Source: Actinomycetospora termitidis
GTDB lineage: Bacteria; Actinomycetota; Actinomycetes; Mycobacteriales; Pseudonocardiaceae
DNA: 64,000 bases
Assembly: GCF_030286555.1 (NCBI RefSeq)
Contig: NZ_JASVWF010000003.1
Span: forward strand, 496,001-560,000
Direction: 5' to 3'
In this document: positions 37,829 to 47,670 of the stretch, one piece after another
Layout: every line of letters starts with the position of its first letter
Position numbering within the stretch: position 1 is the first letter of the stretch
The notes under the pieces: generated by a model
Told to the model about the DNA's origin: nothing
Database searches by the model: none
What the model saw: only the letters and a program-made list of their open reading frames with translations
Program-made: the position numbers and the translations under genes

Positions 37829-40800
37829 TCAGGACGCAGAGCGCGCGGGGACGCGGTTGCGTCGTACCCCGGACGAGATGTCGACATCGGCGTACAGGTC
37901 GGCGATCGCCTGCGTGAGCTCGGACTTGGCGGTGGCGGGCTCGGTGATCTCGAGGAAGCCCCATCGCCCCCAGCCGCCGTGGTTGTTCAGCGCCGCACAC
38001 CAGAGGTTCCGAGCGGTGTCGGCCTTCTCCTGCGTCATCGCTTTCGGCTTCTGTGTTCCGGAGACCTCGACCAGCAGGCTCCGTCGCACACCGTCGGCGG
38101 CCGGGACGAGGTCAACGAGGAAGTCCGGGAGGTACCGGTGCGAGCGCCCTGCGTGGGTGTAGGGGATCGCGAGTTCGAGGTGGTCGTTCTTGACGTAGCT
38201 GCGTACGGACGAGCTGAGCGATTCCAGGCTCTGAGCGACGATCTGCTCCCAAGTGTTTCCACCGATTCCGTCCAGAACGACGTAGTTGACCGGGCTACGG
38301 TCGGGCTCGGCTTCGTACACGACTTTCGTCGTGGTGAAGTCGACGTCGTCGCTGGAACCCTCAGGCTCAAACCTCCGGAAGATCGGCAGCACCGTCTCGG
38401 GTCCCTGTCCCCCTCCGACCACCGCGTGACTGATCCGCTCTGCGGCGAGGTGGTTCATCTCGCTGAGCATGAACAGCCCTGGGAAGGTTCCGCGATATTC
38501 GACGCACTCGTCAAGCCAACGGCGCGCCAACACCACCAGCTGGGGAAACAACCAACGCCGTGGTTCGTCGAGTCCGTCAGTGAAGTAGCGGTCGACCAGG
38601 CGCTGTGCGATCGAGAAGGCGACCCTCTGGGTGCGCTCGCGCGACAGTTCGTCGAGGGTATGGATCGCCTGCCGACCGACCACTCCCGCCGTCTCCGTGA
38701 GCGTCGGTACCGAAGCGAGGTCGAGAGTGAAACGGTGCGCGTCGGTGAAGGTGACATCGAGCGGACGTTCCGGGATTTCGACCCGATAGCCATCGAGCTT
38801 CGGGAAGGTGATGCGTAGATCTCCACGATCAAGCATGGCGCGCACCGGCACGGGCGGACGCGTGGGTGTCGGGTCCGGGGCTTCGCCGGGCTCGACGCGG
38901 ACGAAGGAGAACGGGACTCCGTAGACCTCGGCGTACTCCGCGTCGAAGTACCCGTCGGAGTTCACGGCGTAGGAGCGCCTACGAAGCCCACGCCCGACCA
39001 CCTGCTCGCAGAGAAGCTGAGAGCCGAAGGCACGTACTCCCAGCACGTGCGTGACGGTGTTGGCGTCCCAGCCCTCGGTCAGCATCGAGACCGACACGAC
39101 ACATCTGACGTTGCCACCCAGGCGCCCCGGCTTGCCGACAGTGTTCATGACTTCCCGTAGCAGTGCGGTGTCGTCGATCTCCTCGCTGCTTCGGCCGGTA
39201 CGTGCCGCGAACTCCGCACGGTAGGCGTCGATCTCGTCGGCCGCGGCGGCCTTGAAGTCCTTGCTTATCCCCCCGCCTGACTCCAGCTGTGCCGAGTCGA
39301 CCAGTATCGTCCGGGGACGACGGACCGGATGGCCGTCCTCGACGTTGGAGAAGAGGGGCAGGGCGCCACGCACGTGGACGTCGCCCACGTCGGTGTTCTT
39401 GGTGTAACCCGCGATCACGTCGAAGACCATCTTCGAGACCGTGGTGTTGTTGCAGACCACGATGAAGACCGGCGGCGCTTCGACCTCGACGTCAGCGGCC
39501 CGCGACCATCGCTCGTAGGCGTCCTCGTAGTGTCCGTACAAGCTGTGCAGGGCGGCGTCGAGCGTGTGCGGGAGTGCCGTGCCAGGTGCGAGGCCGCCGC
39601 GTGGGAGTCGCTTTGGGAGATCGTCGCCGATCCGCGCCCAGAGGTTCAGGTAGGTCACCTCGTCGTGGCTGGCGTTGTCGTCGACGGGAACCCGAGGGAT
39701 CTTCACGATCCCTGACTCGATCGCGTCCATCAGCGAGAAGTCACTGACCACCCAGGGAAAGAGGAAGCCCTCGGGGTAACCGGACCCTTTGAGGAAGAAC
39801 GGCGTCGCCGACAGGTCGTAGACCGCCTTGATGCCGATCTTGCTCTCCACCCGCTGCAGCCCGGTGAACCAGACCCCGGCGTCGGCATTGCGTCCGGCTG
39901 CCTCCGACTTCTCGGTGCCGGTGAGATCGGCCTCGGTCTGGCCGTCTTCGGCTGCGACGGTGCGGCCCTGGTAGCAATGGTGCGCCTCGTCGTTCAGGAC
40001 CACGATCTCGCCCCGCTGTCGCGAGCCGGAGAACTCGCGGAGCACTCGGCTCACCATCTGGTCCGGCTTCTCGACGAAGGGGTCGACGTCAACTCGGGTC
40101 GTCGCGTAGGCCCGCGTCGTGGCCGAAGCCTGTTGTCCTTCCCGGGTCGTCCGGAGCAGGAAGGAGTGGAAGTTGGTGACGACGATCTGTGCCGAGCGCA
40201 GGTCCGGCCAGAGATCGGCCGGAACGAGGTCGCGGGCCCGGTAGTAGTTCTCGTCGTCGGAGGGCATCAGGACGCGGAGTCGGTCGCGGATGGTCACGCC
40301 CGGGGTGACTACGAGGAAGCGGCGTGCGAACCGAGCGTCGTGCGGCCGGGCCGCCTTATTGAGGGTCTGCCAGGCGATGAGCGCTGCCATGACGATGGTT
40401 TTCCCCGAGCCCGTAGCCATCTTGAGCGCCACGCGGGGAAGGCCGACGTTGTAACGATTGTTGATCTCGGCCAGCTCACCGGCGACCCACTGGCCGTCCC
40501 GCTTCGACGCCGCCTCGGCCAGGAAGATGGCAGTCTCGATCGCCTCGCGCTGGCAGAAGAGAACCTTATTCTCGCGTTCAGGATCCGACCAGTACTCCAG
40601 AAGCCGCTTGGTCGTTGGCGTGACATCGCCGTATCCCTGGCGACGCCAGCGATCGACCGCAGTTCTGATGTGGTCGACCTGCTCATTGCGGAGTCGACGC
40701 TCGCTGGTGTGGGCGAGGTCGAACTCCTGCTGGACCGCCGTCGAGCGCTTCTTCTTCGTCGGAGGTGGGATAGGGATCCATGACTCGCTTGGCCGGCGCC

Positions 40801-40909
40801 CCTCCTCGATCTCGGGAAGGATCACACCCCGGTCGTCGAAGCGCCAATGTCGCGCGGGCTGCTCGTAGGGACGGTTCAGAATCGGATTCTCGATTGCCTG
40901 CCGTGCCAC
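37829..40909 (-). CDS. type III-like restriction endonuclease subunit (BPTD_3080-like Res)
   Basis: 1026 aa from GTG 40909; GGGAGGGG lies 6 nt upstream, which fixes the start. SF2 helicase: Walker A MATGSGKT (164-171), VVLNDEAHHCY (DEAH 307-310), and motif VI VVGRGLRRRSY, with TEGWDANTVTHVLGVRAFGSQLLCEQ. The middle has SATPFFLKGSGYPEGFLFPWVV, a sequence I associate with the BPTD_3080 family of restriction enzymes. The C-terminal HAGRSHRYLPDFLVDLV...LLVEVSGTQKPK is a PD-(D/E)xK-like nuclease site, although the last Lys is displaced (EVS in place of ExK). It is first in the operon with the methyltransferase and AlbA-type gene. Confidence 0.9.
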   Translation of the reverse strand: MARQAIENPILNRPYEQPARHWRFDDRGVILPEIEEGRRPSESWIPIPPPTKKKRSTAVQQEFDLAHTSERRLRNEQVDHIRTAVDRWRRQGYGDVTPTTKRLLEYWSDPERENKVLFCQREAIETAIFLAEAASKRDGQWVAGELAEINNRYNVGLPRVALKMATGSGKTIVMAALIAWQTLNKAARPHDARFARRFLVVTPGVTIRDRLRVLMPSDDENYYRARDLVPADLWPDLRSAQIVVTNFHSFLLRTTREGQQASATTRAYATTRVDVDPFVEKPDQMVSRVLREFSGSRQRGEIVVLNDEAHHCYQGRTVAAEDGQTEADLTGTEKSEAAGRNADAGVWFTGLQRVESKIGIKAVYDLSATPFFLKGSGYPEGFLFPWVVSDFSLMDAIESGIVKIPRVPVDDNASHDEVTYLNLWARIGDDLPKRLPRGGLAPGTALPHTLDAALHSLYGHYEDAYERWSRAADVEVEAPPVFIVVCNNTTVSKMVFDVIAGYTKNTDVGDVHVRGALPLFSNVEDGHPVRRPRTILVDSAQLESGGGISKDFKAAAADEIDAYRAEFAARTGRSSEEIDDTALLREVMNTVGKPGRLGGNVRCVVSVSMLTEGWDANTVTHVLGVRAFGSQLLCEQVVGRGLRRRSYAVNSDGYFDAEYAEVYGVPFSFVRVEPGEAPDPTPTRPPVPVRAMLDRGDLRITFPKLDGYRVEIPERPLDVTFTDAHRFTLDLASVPTLTETAGVVGRQAIHTLDELSRERTQRVAFSIAQRLVDRYFTDGLDEPRRWLFPQLVVLARRWLDECVEYRGTFPGLFMLSEMNHLAAERISHAVVGGGQGPETVLPIFRRFEPEGSSDDVDFTTTKVVYEAEPDRSPVNYVVLDGIGGNTWEQIVAQSLESLSSSVRSYVKNDHLELAIPYTHAGRSHRYLPDFLVDLVPAADGVRRSLLVEVSGTQKPKAMTQEKADTARNLWCAALNNHGGWGRWGFLEITEPATAKSELTQAIADLYADVDISSGVRRNRVPARSAS

Positions 40910-41141
40910 GAGGCCCCTCCCGTCTCGCGCGGCCACGCTTGGCGGAGTGACCGTGCCGACCGCCGACTCACCGTACTGCGTCGCTGGATCTTCATGTCGA
41001 CGCCTGGTCGTAGGACCCGCGTTCGCCCGTTCGGCACCCCGGTTGCGGCACCCGCCACCCTGACTGGTCCCCGACTTGGGAAGTCGCTGTAGCTCTCGCG
41101 CAGATCGGGAGCCGCCTGCACCCGCCGTCGGGAACTCGCTC
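40910..41141. other. island border between res-like gene and mfd
   Basis: 232 bp upstream of the res-like gene and downstream of the mfd stop. It must hold the promoter of the R-M operon. The only recognisable element is an exact 15-mer copy at 41120-41134, 8 nt from the mfd stop. I see no tRNA gene, direct repeat or integrase. Confidence 0.5.
41120..41134 (-). repeat. dispersed 15-mer, copy downstream of mfd
   Basis: Exact inverse copy of TTCCCGACGGCGGGT, 8 nt beyond the mfd stop codon in non-coding DNA. Confidence 0.7.
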
Positions 41142-44100
41142 CTAGACCGTCGCCGGGACCGGCGCCGCCGGGCGCTCGCCGTACAGCGCGACGAACAGCT
41201 GCTCGCACCAGGCGAGGAGCTCGAGGTCGCGCAGCGGCGCCGCACCCATCTTCACCGGGCCCTTCTGGCCCCCGGCGCCGGACTGGCCCTCGGTCGGCTT
41301 CGGCAGCGACAGCGTCTGCGACGCGGCCTTGAGCTGGGCGCGCGGGTGCAGGCGCTTGAGCCGCATCTGCGCGGACTCGGGCAGGTCCACCGGCGCGAAC
41401 CGGATGAGGTTGCCCTGGCCCGCGACCTCGGTGATCCCGTACCGGCGGCACGCCTGCCGGAACGCGGCGACCGCGAGCAGGTTCGTCACCGGCACCGGCG
41501 GCTCGCCGTACCGGTCGACCAGCTCCTCCTTCACAGCGTCCAGCGCGGCGGCGTCGCCCGCCTCGGCGATCTTGCGGTACACGTCGAGGCGCAGCCGCTC
41601 GGTGTCCACGTAGTCGTGCGGCACGTGGGCGTCGATCGGCAGGTCGACCCGCACCTCGGCCAGCGGCTCGTCGGCGTCCGAGCCCGCGTCGGTGTGCGCC
41701 TTGAACGCCTCGACGGCCTCGCCGACCAGGCGCACGTAGAGGTCGAACCCGACACCGGCGATGTGCCCGGACTGCTCGGCGCCCAGGATGTTGCCGGCCC
41801 CGCGGATCTCGAGGTCCTTCATCGCGACGGCGGTGCCCGCGCCCAGCTCGGAGTGCTGCGCGATCGTTGCGAGCCGCTCGTGCGAGGTCTCGGTCAGCGG
41901 CTTGTCGGTGGGGTACAGGAAGTAGGCGTAGCCCCGCTCCCGGCCGCGGCCGACGCGCCCGCGCAGCTGGTGGAGCTGGGAGAGCCCGAGGGTGTCCGAG
42001 CGCTCCACGATCAGCGTGTTGGCGTTGGAGATGTCCAGGCCGTTCTCGACGATGGTCGTGCAGACCAGGACGTCGTGCTCCCGCTCCCAGAACTCGTTGA
42101 CCGTGCGCTCCAGGCGCTCCTCGGCCATCTGCCCGTGCGCGGTCGCGATCCGCGCTTCCGGGACCAGCCGGCGCAGGCGCGCGGCGGTGTCGTCGATCGA
42201 CTGCACCCGGTTGTGGATGTAGAAGACCTGCCCGTCGCGCAGCAGCTCGCGCCGGATCGCGGCGGCGACCTGCTTGTCGTCGTACGCGCCGACGTAGGTC
42301 AGCGTCGGGTGCCGCTCCTCGGGCGGGGTGAGGATCGTCGACATCTCCCGGATGCCGGCGAGGCTCATCTCCAGCGTGCGCGGGATCGGCGTCGCGGACA
42401 TCGAGAGCATGTCGACGTGGGCGCGCAGGCCCGTGATGTGCTCCTTGTGCTCGACGCCGAAGCGCTGCTCCTCGTCGATGATCACCAGACCGAGGTCCTT
42501 CCAGGTGATCCCGGTCTGGAGCAGGCGGTGCGTCCCGACGACGACGTCGACGGCCCCGTCCGCCAGCCCCTTGATCGTCTGGTCGGCCTCCTTGTTCGGC
42601 GTGAACCGGGAGAGGCCGCGGACCGTCACCGGGAAGTTGCGCATCCGGTCGGTGAAGGTCTGCAGGTGCTGCTGGGCCAGCAGCGTCGTCGGGACGAGGA
42701 CCGCGACCTGCTTGCCGTCCTGCACCGCCTTGAACGCCGCGCGCACCGCGATCTCGGTCTTGCCGTAGCCGACGTCGCCGGAGATCACGCGGTCCATCGG
42801 GACGGCCTTCTCCATGTCGGCCTTGACCTCGTCGATCGCGACCGCCTGGTCAGGCGTCTCGGTGTAGGGGAACGCGTCCTCCATCTCGCGCTGCCAGGGC
42901 GTGTCCTGGGCGAACGCGTGGCCGGGCGCGGCCTGCCGGGCGGCGTAGAGCTGGACCAGGCTCGCGGCGATGTCGCGGACCGCCTTGCGGGCCTTCGACT
43001 TCGTCTTCGACCAGTCCGACCCACCGAGCTTGTTCAGCGTCGGAAGCTCGCCGCCGACGTAGCGGCTGATCTGGTCGAGCTGGTCGGTCGGCACGAACAG
43101 CCGGTCGCTCTGCTGCCCGCGCTTGGAGCTGGAGTACTCCAGGACGAGGTACTCGCGGGTGGTCGCGGCCTTGCCGGTGCCGGTGGTCCGCTGGGTCATC
43201 TCGACGAACTTGCCGATGCCGTGCTGGGCGTGGACCACGAAGTCGCCCGGCTGCAGGGTCAACGGGTCGACCGCGTTGCGGCGCTTGACCGCCGCACGCT
43301 TGGTGGGCGCGTCGCCCCCGCCGGGGCGGGTGCCGGTGAGGTCGGCCTCGGTCACGACGACGAGGCGGCTCGCCTCCGCGACGAACCCGTCGCCGAGCCG
43401 GCCGCGGGTGACGACGATGCTGCCGGGCCGCGGCTCGGCGGTGCCCGCCACGACCGGCACCTCCTCCCCGACGAACTCCCGCAGCTGCTCGACCGTCCGC
43501 TCCGCGGTCCCGGCCGCCGGCACGACGACGAGCGCCGCGCCCCCGGAGGCCGCGTGGGCGCGCAGGTCGACCGCGGCCTTCTCCCAGTCACCGCGGTAGG
43601 AGTCGACGCCCGCGATCCCGGTGCGCAGGACGCGGACCCCGTCGCGCGTGTGCGTGTCGTCCTCGAGGTCCGGGTCGGTCGCGAGGCTGGAGAGCGTCCA
43701 CCACGGCACGCCGGCGGACGCCGCGGAGGCCCGGACGGCGTCGAGGTCGCGGTAGGCGGAGCCGCCGAGGTCGATGGGGGCGCGGCCGTCGGTCGAGTCG
43801 GCGGCGACCAGCCAGCTCGCCTCGAGGAACTCCTGCCCGGTGCGCACCAGGTCGGCGGCGCGCCGCGCCACCCGCTCCGGGTGGCAGACGACGACCGACG
43901 AATCGTCGGGAAGGAGCTCCGGGAGGACCTGCAGCTTGCCGGGCAGCAGCGCCGGGATCAGCGACTCCATGCCCTCCGTGGGGATGCCCGCGGCGACCTT
44001 GCCGAGCAGCTCGGCCAGGGCCCCGTCGTGACCGGCCTGCAGGGTCGCGGCGCGCTCCCGGACCTCGGCGGTGAGCAGCAGCTCACGGCACGGCGGGGCG

Positions 44101-44801
44101 ATCACCTCGGTGGGGCGGGCGTGCGAGGAGTCGGGCAGCGAGCGCTGGTCGGCCACGGAGAAGCAGCGCATCTCGGAGACCTCGTCGCCCCAGAACTCGA
44201 TGCGCACCGGCGACTCGGCGGTCGGCGGGAAGAGGTCCACGATGCCGCCGCGCACCGCGAACTCGCCCCGCTTCTCGACCATCTCGACCCGCGCGTACGC
44301 GAGGCCGACCAGGCGCTCGGCGAGGTCACCCAGCTCGATCTCGACGCCCTCGCGCAGCACGACCGGCTCGAGGTCGCCCAGGCCGGGCACCAGCGGCTGG
44401 ATCAGGCTGCGGGTGGCGGTGGTGACGACGCGGAGCGGCGCCTCGCCCGGGTGCGCCAGCCGCCGCAGGACGTCGACCCGGCGCCCGACGGTGTCCGCCC
44501 GCGGGGAGAGCCGCTCGTGGGGCAGCGTCTCCCAGCTCGGCAGGTACGCGACCGCGTCCGGGCCGAGCAGCTCGCCGATCGCGGCCGCGAGGTCGTCCGC
44601 CTCGCGCTCGGTGGCGCAGACCACGAGCACCGTCCGCCCGGCGCCCTGCTCCGGGTCGGCCAGCGCCGTCGCGAGCAGCGGGCGCAGCGCCGTCGGGCCC
44701 TCGACGGCGGCGTCGCGGCCGGCGGCGTCGACGACCGTGCGCAGGCCGGGATCGGCCAGCAGCGTCGTGGTCAGACCGGACAGCAGAGCGGGAGAAGACA
44801 C
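41142..44801 (-). CDS. mfd: transcription-repair coupling factor
   Basis: 1219 aa from GTG 44801, preferred because AGGAG lies 12 nt upstream; a TTG at 44813 sits right on the box. Mfd pushes stalled RNA polymerase off DNA and recruits UvrA. N-terminal UvrB-homology module (with [16 protein letters not shown]), RNAP-interaction domain (around 490-590, [14 protein letters not shown]), then the SF2 translocase: [17 protein letters not shown] (Walker A), [11 protein letters not shown] (DEEQ), and [16 protein letters not shown]-terminal regulatory module ends in the usual RxxL. Length is standard. Neighbouring res-like operon separates it from mazG, which is its usual neighbour. Confidence 0.97.
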   Translation of the reverse strand: MSSPALLSGLTTTLLADPGLRTVVDAAGRDAAVEGPTALRPLLATALADPEQGAGRTVLVVCATEREADDLAAAIGELLGPDAVAYLPSWETLPHERLSPRADTVGRRVDVLRRLAHPGEAPLRVVTTATRSLIQPLVPGLGDLEPVVLREGVEIELGDLAERLVGLAYARVEMVEKRGEFAVRGGIVDLFPPTAESPVRIEFWGDEVSEMRCFSVADQRSLPDSSHARPTEVIAPPCRELLLTAEVRERAATLQAGHDGALAELLGKVAAGIPTEGMESLIPALLPGKLQVLPELLPDDSSVVVCHPERVARRAADLVRTGQEFLEASWLVAADSTDGRAPIDLGGSAYRDLDAVRASAASAGVPWWTLSSLATDPDLEDDTHTRDGVRVLRTGIAGVDSYRGDWEKAAVDLRAHAASGGAALVVVPAAGTAERTVEQLREFVGEEVPVVAGTAEPRPGSIVVTRGRLGDGFVAEASRLVVVTEADLTGTRPGGGDAPTKRAAVKRRNAVDPLTLQPGDFVVHAQHGIGKFVEMTQRTTGTGKAATTREYLVLEYSSSKRGQQSDRLFVPTDQLDQISRYVGGELPTLNKLGGSDWSKTKSKARKAVRDIAASLVQLYAARQAAPGHAFAQDTPWQREMEDAFPYTETPDQAVAIDEVKADMEKAVPMDRVISGDVGYGKTEIAVRAAFKAVQDGKQVAVLVPTTLLAQQHLQTFTDRMRNFPVTVRGLSRFTPNKEADQTIKGLADGAVDVVVGTHRLLQTGITWKDLGLVIIDEEQRFGVEHKEHITGLRAHVDMLSMSATPIPRTLEMSLAGIREMSTILTPPEERHPTLTYVGAYDDKQVAAAIRRELLRDGQVFYIHNRVQSIDDTAARLRRLVPEARIATAHGQMAEERLERTVNEFWEREHDVLVCTTIVENGLDISNANTLIVERSDTLGLSQLHQLRGRVGRGRERGYAYFLYPTDKPLTETSHERLATIAQHSELGAGTAVAMKDLEIRGAGNILGAEQSGHIAGVGFDLYVRLVGEAVEAFKAHTDAGSDADEPLAEVRVDLPIDAHVPHDYVDTERLRLDVYRKIAEAGDAAALDAVKEELVDRYGEPPVPVTNLLAVAAFRQACRRYGITEVAGQGNLIRFAPVDLPESAQMRLKRLHPRAQLKAASQTLSLPKPTEGQSGAGGQKGPVKMGAAPLRDLELLAWCEQLFVALYGERPAAPVPATV

Positions 44802-44904
44802 CCGGGAACCCAACTCCTGAACAGGTGGGGAGGATCGACGACCAGTCTACGAGAACACCCCGACGATCACCGGCGTTCCCCGGGCGGACGAGACGTGGGC
44901 GACG

Positions 44905-46395
44905 ATGGGACCCGTGGCCCGCTCCGACCCCGCCCCGGACCCCGACACCGGCCGTGCCGGCTGGTCGGCCGGGCAGCGACGGCGGGGCCGCGACCGGGAC
45001 ACCCGTCGTCGGGAAGACCCGGAGGACACGCGCGAGGAGCCGCCCCCGACCCGCCGGCTCACCGGGCAGGACGCCGACGATCCCGGGCCCCGCAAGATCA
45101 CCGTCACCCGCGTCGCCGCGTGGCGGACGCGGAACCTGACCCGCGCAGGCGTCCGTGCCTTCCACCGCGCCGCGTCCGCCGATGGCGCCGACCGCTCCGG
45201 GCTCACCGCGCTGACCTACGCGTGGATGGCGAACTACGCCTCGGACGCCACGCTCGCGGTCGCGCTCGCGAACACGCTGTTCTTCTCCGCCGCCAGCGCG
45301 GAGTCCAAGGACAAGGTCGCGCTCTACCTGCTGATCACGGTGGCCCCGTTCGCCCTCATCGCCCCGGTGATCGGCCCGCTGCTCGACCGCATCCAGCGCG
45401 GCCGCCGCTGGGCCCTCGCGATCTCGACGGCGGGTCAGGGCGCGCTCGCCGTCGTGCTGGCCCTGTTCATGGACACGTGGGCGCTCTACCCGGCGGCCCT
45501 CGGGATCCTGGTGCTGTCGAAGTCGTTCGGCGTGCTGAAGGCGGCCGTCACCCCGCGGGTGCTGCCCCCGGGGATCACGCTGGTGACGACGAACTCGCGG
45601 CTGACGGTGTTCGGGCTGGTGGCCTCCGGGGTGTTCGGGGCGCTCGCGGCCGGGGTGTCGTACCTGTTCGGCTCGCCGGGGGCGGCGTGGCTGACGGCGG
45701 GGATCTGCGGGGTCGGGGTGTGGCTGTGTCTGCGCATCCCGCGGTGGGTCGAGGTGACCGAGGGTGAGATGGAGACGGTGCTCATCCCCCGCCCGGGTGC
45801 GCGCCGTCCGAAGGCGCGGATGAGCGGCCACGTCGTCACCGCGCTGTGGGCGAACGGGACCATCCGGGCGCTGACCGGCTTCCTGACGCTGTTCGCGGCG
45901 TTCGTCGTGAAGGCCGAGACCGAGGGGACGCCGGGGCGCCAGCTCCTGCTGCTCGGCGTCGTCGGCGCGGCCGCCGGGGCGGGCGGGTTCATCGGCAACG
46001 CGCTCGGGGCGCGGCGGCGGTTCGACCGGCCGGACGTGCTGCTGGTCACCGCGCTGTGCGCCGCCCTCGCCGCGACCGTGACCGCCGCGATCCTCGTCGG
46101 GCTCGTGACGGCGGCCGTGGTCGGCCTGGTCGGGGCCACCGCCTCCGCGCTGCTCAAGGTGTGCCTGGACGCGGTGGTGCAGCGCGACATGCCCGAGGCG
46201 GCCCGGGCGTCGGCGTTCGGGCGGTCGGAGACGATCCTGCAGCTCACGTGGGTCTTCGGCGGTGCGCTCGGGGTGCTGCTGCCGCCCACGTGGTGGATCG
46301 GCTTCACCGTGATCAGCGTGGTGATCGCGATCGGTACCGTGCAGACCGTGCTCATCTCGCGCGGCCGCTCGCTCCTGCCCCGCCGGTCCGCCTGA
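44905..46395 (+). CDS. MFS-type membrane transporter (Rv0876c-like)
   Basis: 496 aa from ATG 44905. A basic, Pro-rich cytoplasmic N-terminus of about 90 residues (GWSAGQRRRGRDRDTRRRED...) precedes about 12 membrane helices starting at LTYAWMANYASDATLAVALANTLFF. The family motif in the loop (DRIQRGRRWALAISTAGQGALAVVLA) is MFS-like. The long N-terminus and the next two genes match the mycobacterial cluster Rv0876c-Rv0875c. Substrate unknown. The stop overlaps the next ATG (TGATG), so the two are coupled. It is divergent from mfd. Confidence 0.87.
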   Translation: MGPVARSDPAPDPDTGRAGWSAGQRRRGRDRDTRRREDPEDTREEPPPTRRLTGQDADDPGPRKITVTRVAAWRTRNLTRAGVRAFHRAASADGADRSGLTALTYAWMANYASDATLAVALANTLFFSAASAESKDKVALYLLITVAPFALIAPVIGPLLDRIQRGRRWALAISTAGQGALAVVLALFMDTWALYPAALGILVLSKSFGVLKAAVTPRVLPPGITLVTTNSRLTVFGLVASGVFGALAAGVSYLFGSPGAAWLTAGICGVGVWLCLRIPRWVEVTEGEMETVLIPRPGARRPKARMSGHVVTALWANGTIRALTGFLTLFAAFVVKAETEGTPGRQLLLLGVVGAAAGAGGFIGNALGARRRFDRPDVLLVTALCAALAATVTAAILVGLVTAAVVGLVGATASALLKVCLDAVVQRDMPEAARASAFGRSETILQLTWVFGGALGVLLPPTWWIGFTVISVVIAIGTVQTVLISRGRSLLPRRSA

Positions 46396-46901
46396 TGGTG
46401 ACCCGGCTGCGGGCGGTGCCCCGCTGGGTGTGGGTGGCCGTGGTGGCGATCGTCGTCGTAGTGGCCGCGGTCGTGACGGTGCTGATCGTCACCTCGGGTC
46501 CGGACGACCCCGGCGACGTGACCTTCACGGCGGGCGGGGTGTCGGTCGCGGCCGACCCGACCGTCTACTGCGACCTCATGGTCACCGACTGCGAGACCGC
46601 CCCGGACGACGTCGTCACCCTGCCCCTGCCGGCGGGGGTCACGGTCGACCTCACCGTGCCCGACGCCGTCCGCAGCACCCCGTGGCAGGTCGCGTTCGCC
46701 TACCTCGACGAGAACGGCGCACCGCAGAGCGGACGCAGCCAGGTGTTCGCCCCGAACGCGGCCGGCACGTTCCGACTGGCTCTGCCCGACCCGCGGTGGC
46801 GCCTCGAGCGCGTCGAGGTGCAGCAGTTCGGCGCGAGCGAGGTGCAGACGCCGCAGGGGAGCCTGTTCTCCACCCGCTCGACGTGGGTGCTGACCGGCTG
46901 A
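46395..46901 (+). CDS. DUF2771-like exported protein
   Basis: 168 aa; ATG 46395 overlaps the transporter stop. One membrane segment (WVWVAVVAIVVVVAAVVTVLIV, 11-32) anchors it, with the rest outside. The outer domain (VTFTAGGVSVAADPTVYCDLMVTDC) has two cysteines that could pair, and RWRLERVEVQQFGASEVQTPQG near the end. The sequence and the order next to the MFS gene fit the DUF2771 family (Rv0875c position). Function unknown; it ends 14 nt before the stop of the convergent cold-shock gene. Confidence 0.75.
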   Translation: MVTRLRAVPRWVWVAVVAIVVVVAAVVTVLIVTSGPDDPGDVTFTAGGVSVAADPTVYCDLMVTDCETAPDDVVTLPLPAGVTVDLTVPDAVRSTPWQVAFAYLDENGAPQSGRSQVFAPNAAGTFRLALPDPRWRLERVEVQQFGASEVQTPQGSLFSTRSTWVLTG

Positions 46902-46914
46902 CCCGGCCGCCCGC

Positions 46915-47301
46915 TCAGCCCTCGAGCTCGCGGGCGACCGCGCGCACGACCTCGGCGAGCCGCTTCGTGTTCCGCCGGTCGGGGTAGCGGCCGCGCCGCA
47001 GGTCGGGCTGCACCTTCGCCTCGAGCAGCTTGATCATGTCGTCGATGAGCCCGTGCAGCTCGTCGGGCGAACGGCGCTTGGCCTCGGCCACGCTCGGCAG
47101 CGGGTCGACCAGGCGGACCTGCAGGGCCTGCGGCCCGCGGCGCCCCTCGGCGATCCCGAACTCCACGCGCTGCCCCGACTTCAGGGCCTCCACCTCGCGC
47201 GGCAGCGACCCCTTGGGGACGTAGACGTCGGCCCCCTCCTCCTGGGAGAGGAACCCGAACCCCTTCTCGGCGTCGTACCACTTGACCTTGCCGGTCGGCA
47301 C
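46915..47301 (-). CDS. cold-shock domain protein (CspB/Rv0871-like)
   Basis: 128 aa from GTG 47301, which puts [19 protein letters not shown] at residues 2-20, matching Rv0871; an upstream GTG (47310) would add three residues. RNP1 (KGFGFLSQ) and RNP2 (ADVYVPKG) RNA-binding motifs are intact. Beyond the OB fold is a conserved C-terminal helical tail ([51 protein letters not shown]), the long form found in actinobacteria. RNA chaperone role is expected. Confidence 0.9.
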   Translation of the reverse strand: MPTGKVKWYDAEKGFGFLSQEEGADVYVPKGSLPREVEALKSGQRVEFGIAEGRRGPQALQVRLVDPLPSVAEAKRRSPDELHGLIDDMIKLLEAKVQPDLRRGRYPDRRNTKRLAEVVRAVARELEG

Positions 47302-47421
47302 CGCGCTCACCCGTTCTCTCGTCGACGAGAACGCGCCCCGGCAGCGTGCCGGAGCGCGTCACACCATCGTATCCCGCACGGGTGATCGGGTCGCCGGAGA
47401 TCAGGAGCGGCCCGTCGTTCC

Positions 47422-47547
47422 GAGCGAAGGGCCCCTCCGGTCGGGTAGACGGGCCGTGGGCGCCCACCGCCCACCGGCGCGCGAGCGACCCGTTCCGAGC
47501 GAAGGGCCCCATCGCTCGATCTACCCGACCGATGGGGCCCTTCGCTC
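47422..47547. repeat. ~120-bp inverted-repeat element, copy 1
   Basis: Left arm 47422-47449 (GAGCGAAGGGCCCC then TCCGGTCGGGTAGA) and right arm 47520-47547 are inverted repeats of 28 bp with a 2-3 base difference. Inside, 47495-47514 and 47530-47549 form a perfect 20-bp hairpin (CCGAGCGAAGGGCCCCATCG) around a 15-nt loop. The centre (GGGCCGTGGGCGCCCACCG) is itself palindromic. A second copy, more than 90% identical, occurs at 49187-49302. Size, arms and placement suggest a REP/MITE-like or terminator-type repeat. Confidence 0.8.
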
Positions 47548-47630
47548 GGTTCGGGTCACCAAGATCCCGAGCCGGAGCGCGGACCGATCGGTCCCCGCCC
47601 CACTTCGCGCGGCGGAACGAGATCTTCGCC

Positions 47631-47645
47631 TTCCCGACGGCGGGT
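47631..47645 (+). repeat. dispersed 15-mer, copy downstream of the LuxR regulator
   Basis: Exact TTCCCGACGGCGGGT in non-coding DNA, 26 nt beyond the regulator stop. Confidence 0.7.
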
Positions 47646-47670
47646 CCGGTCCGGTCCGGACGCGGGGGGA

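Larger units (their letters stand above)
47302..47670. other. intergenic region with hairpin element copy 1
   Basis: 369 bp between the cold-shock gene start and the stop of the LuxR-type regulator. It carries the composite inverted-repeat element at 47422-47547 and an exact 15-mer at 47631-47645. No gene is supported. Confidence 0.6.

Noticed and set aside
33957-40909. CRISPR array or phage in the island
   Set aside because: No regularly spaced repeats, integrase, capsid or lysis genes; the content fits a restriction system.
41076-45767. 1563-aa plus-strand frame opposite mfd
   Set aside because: Antisense to the full-length Mfd translocase; the composition is that of a shadow frame.
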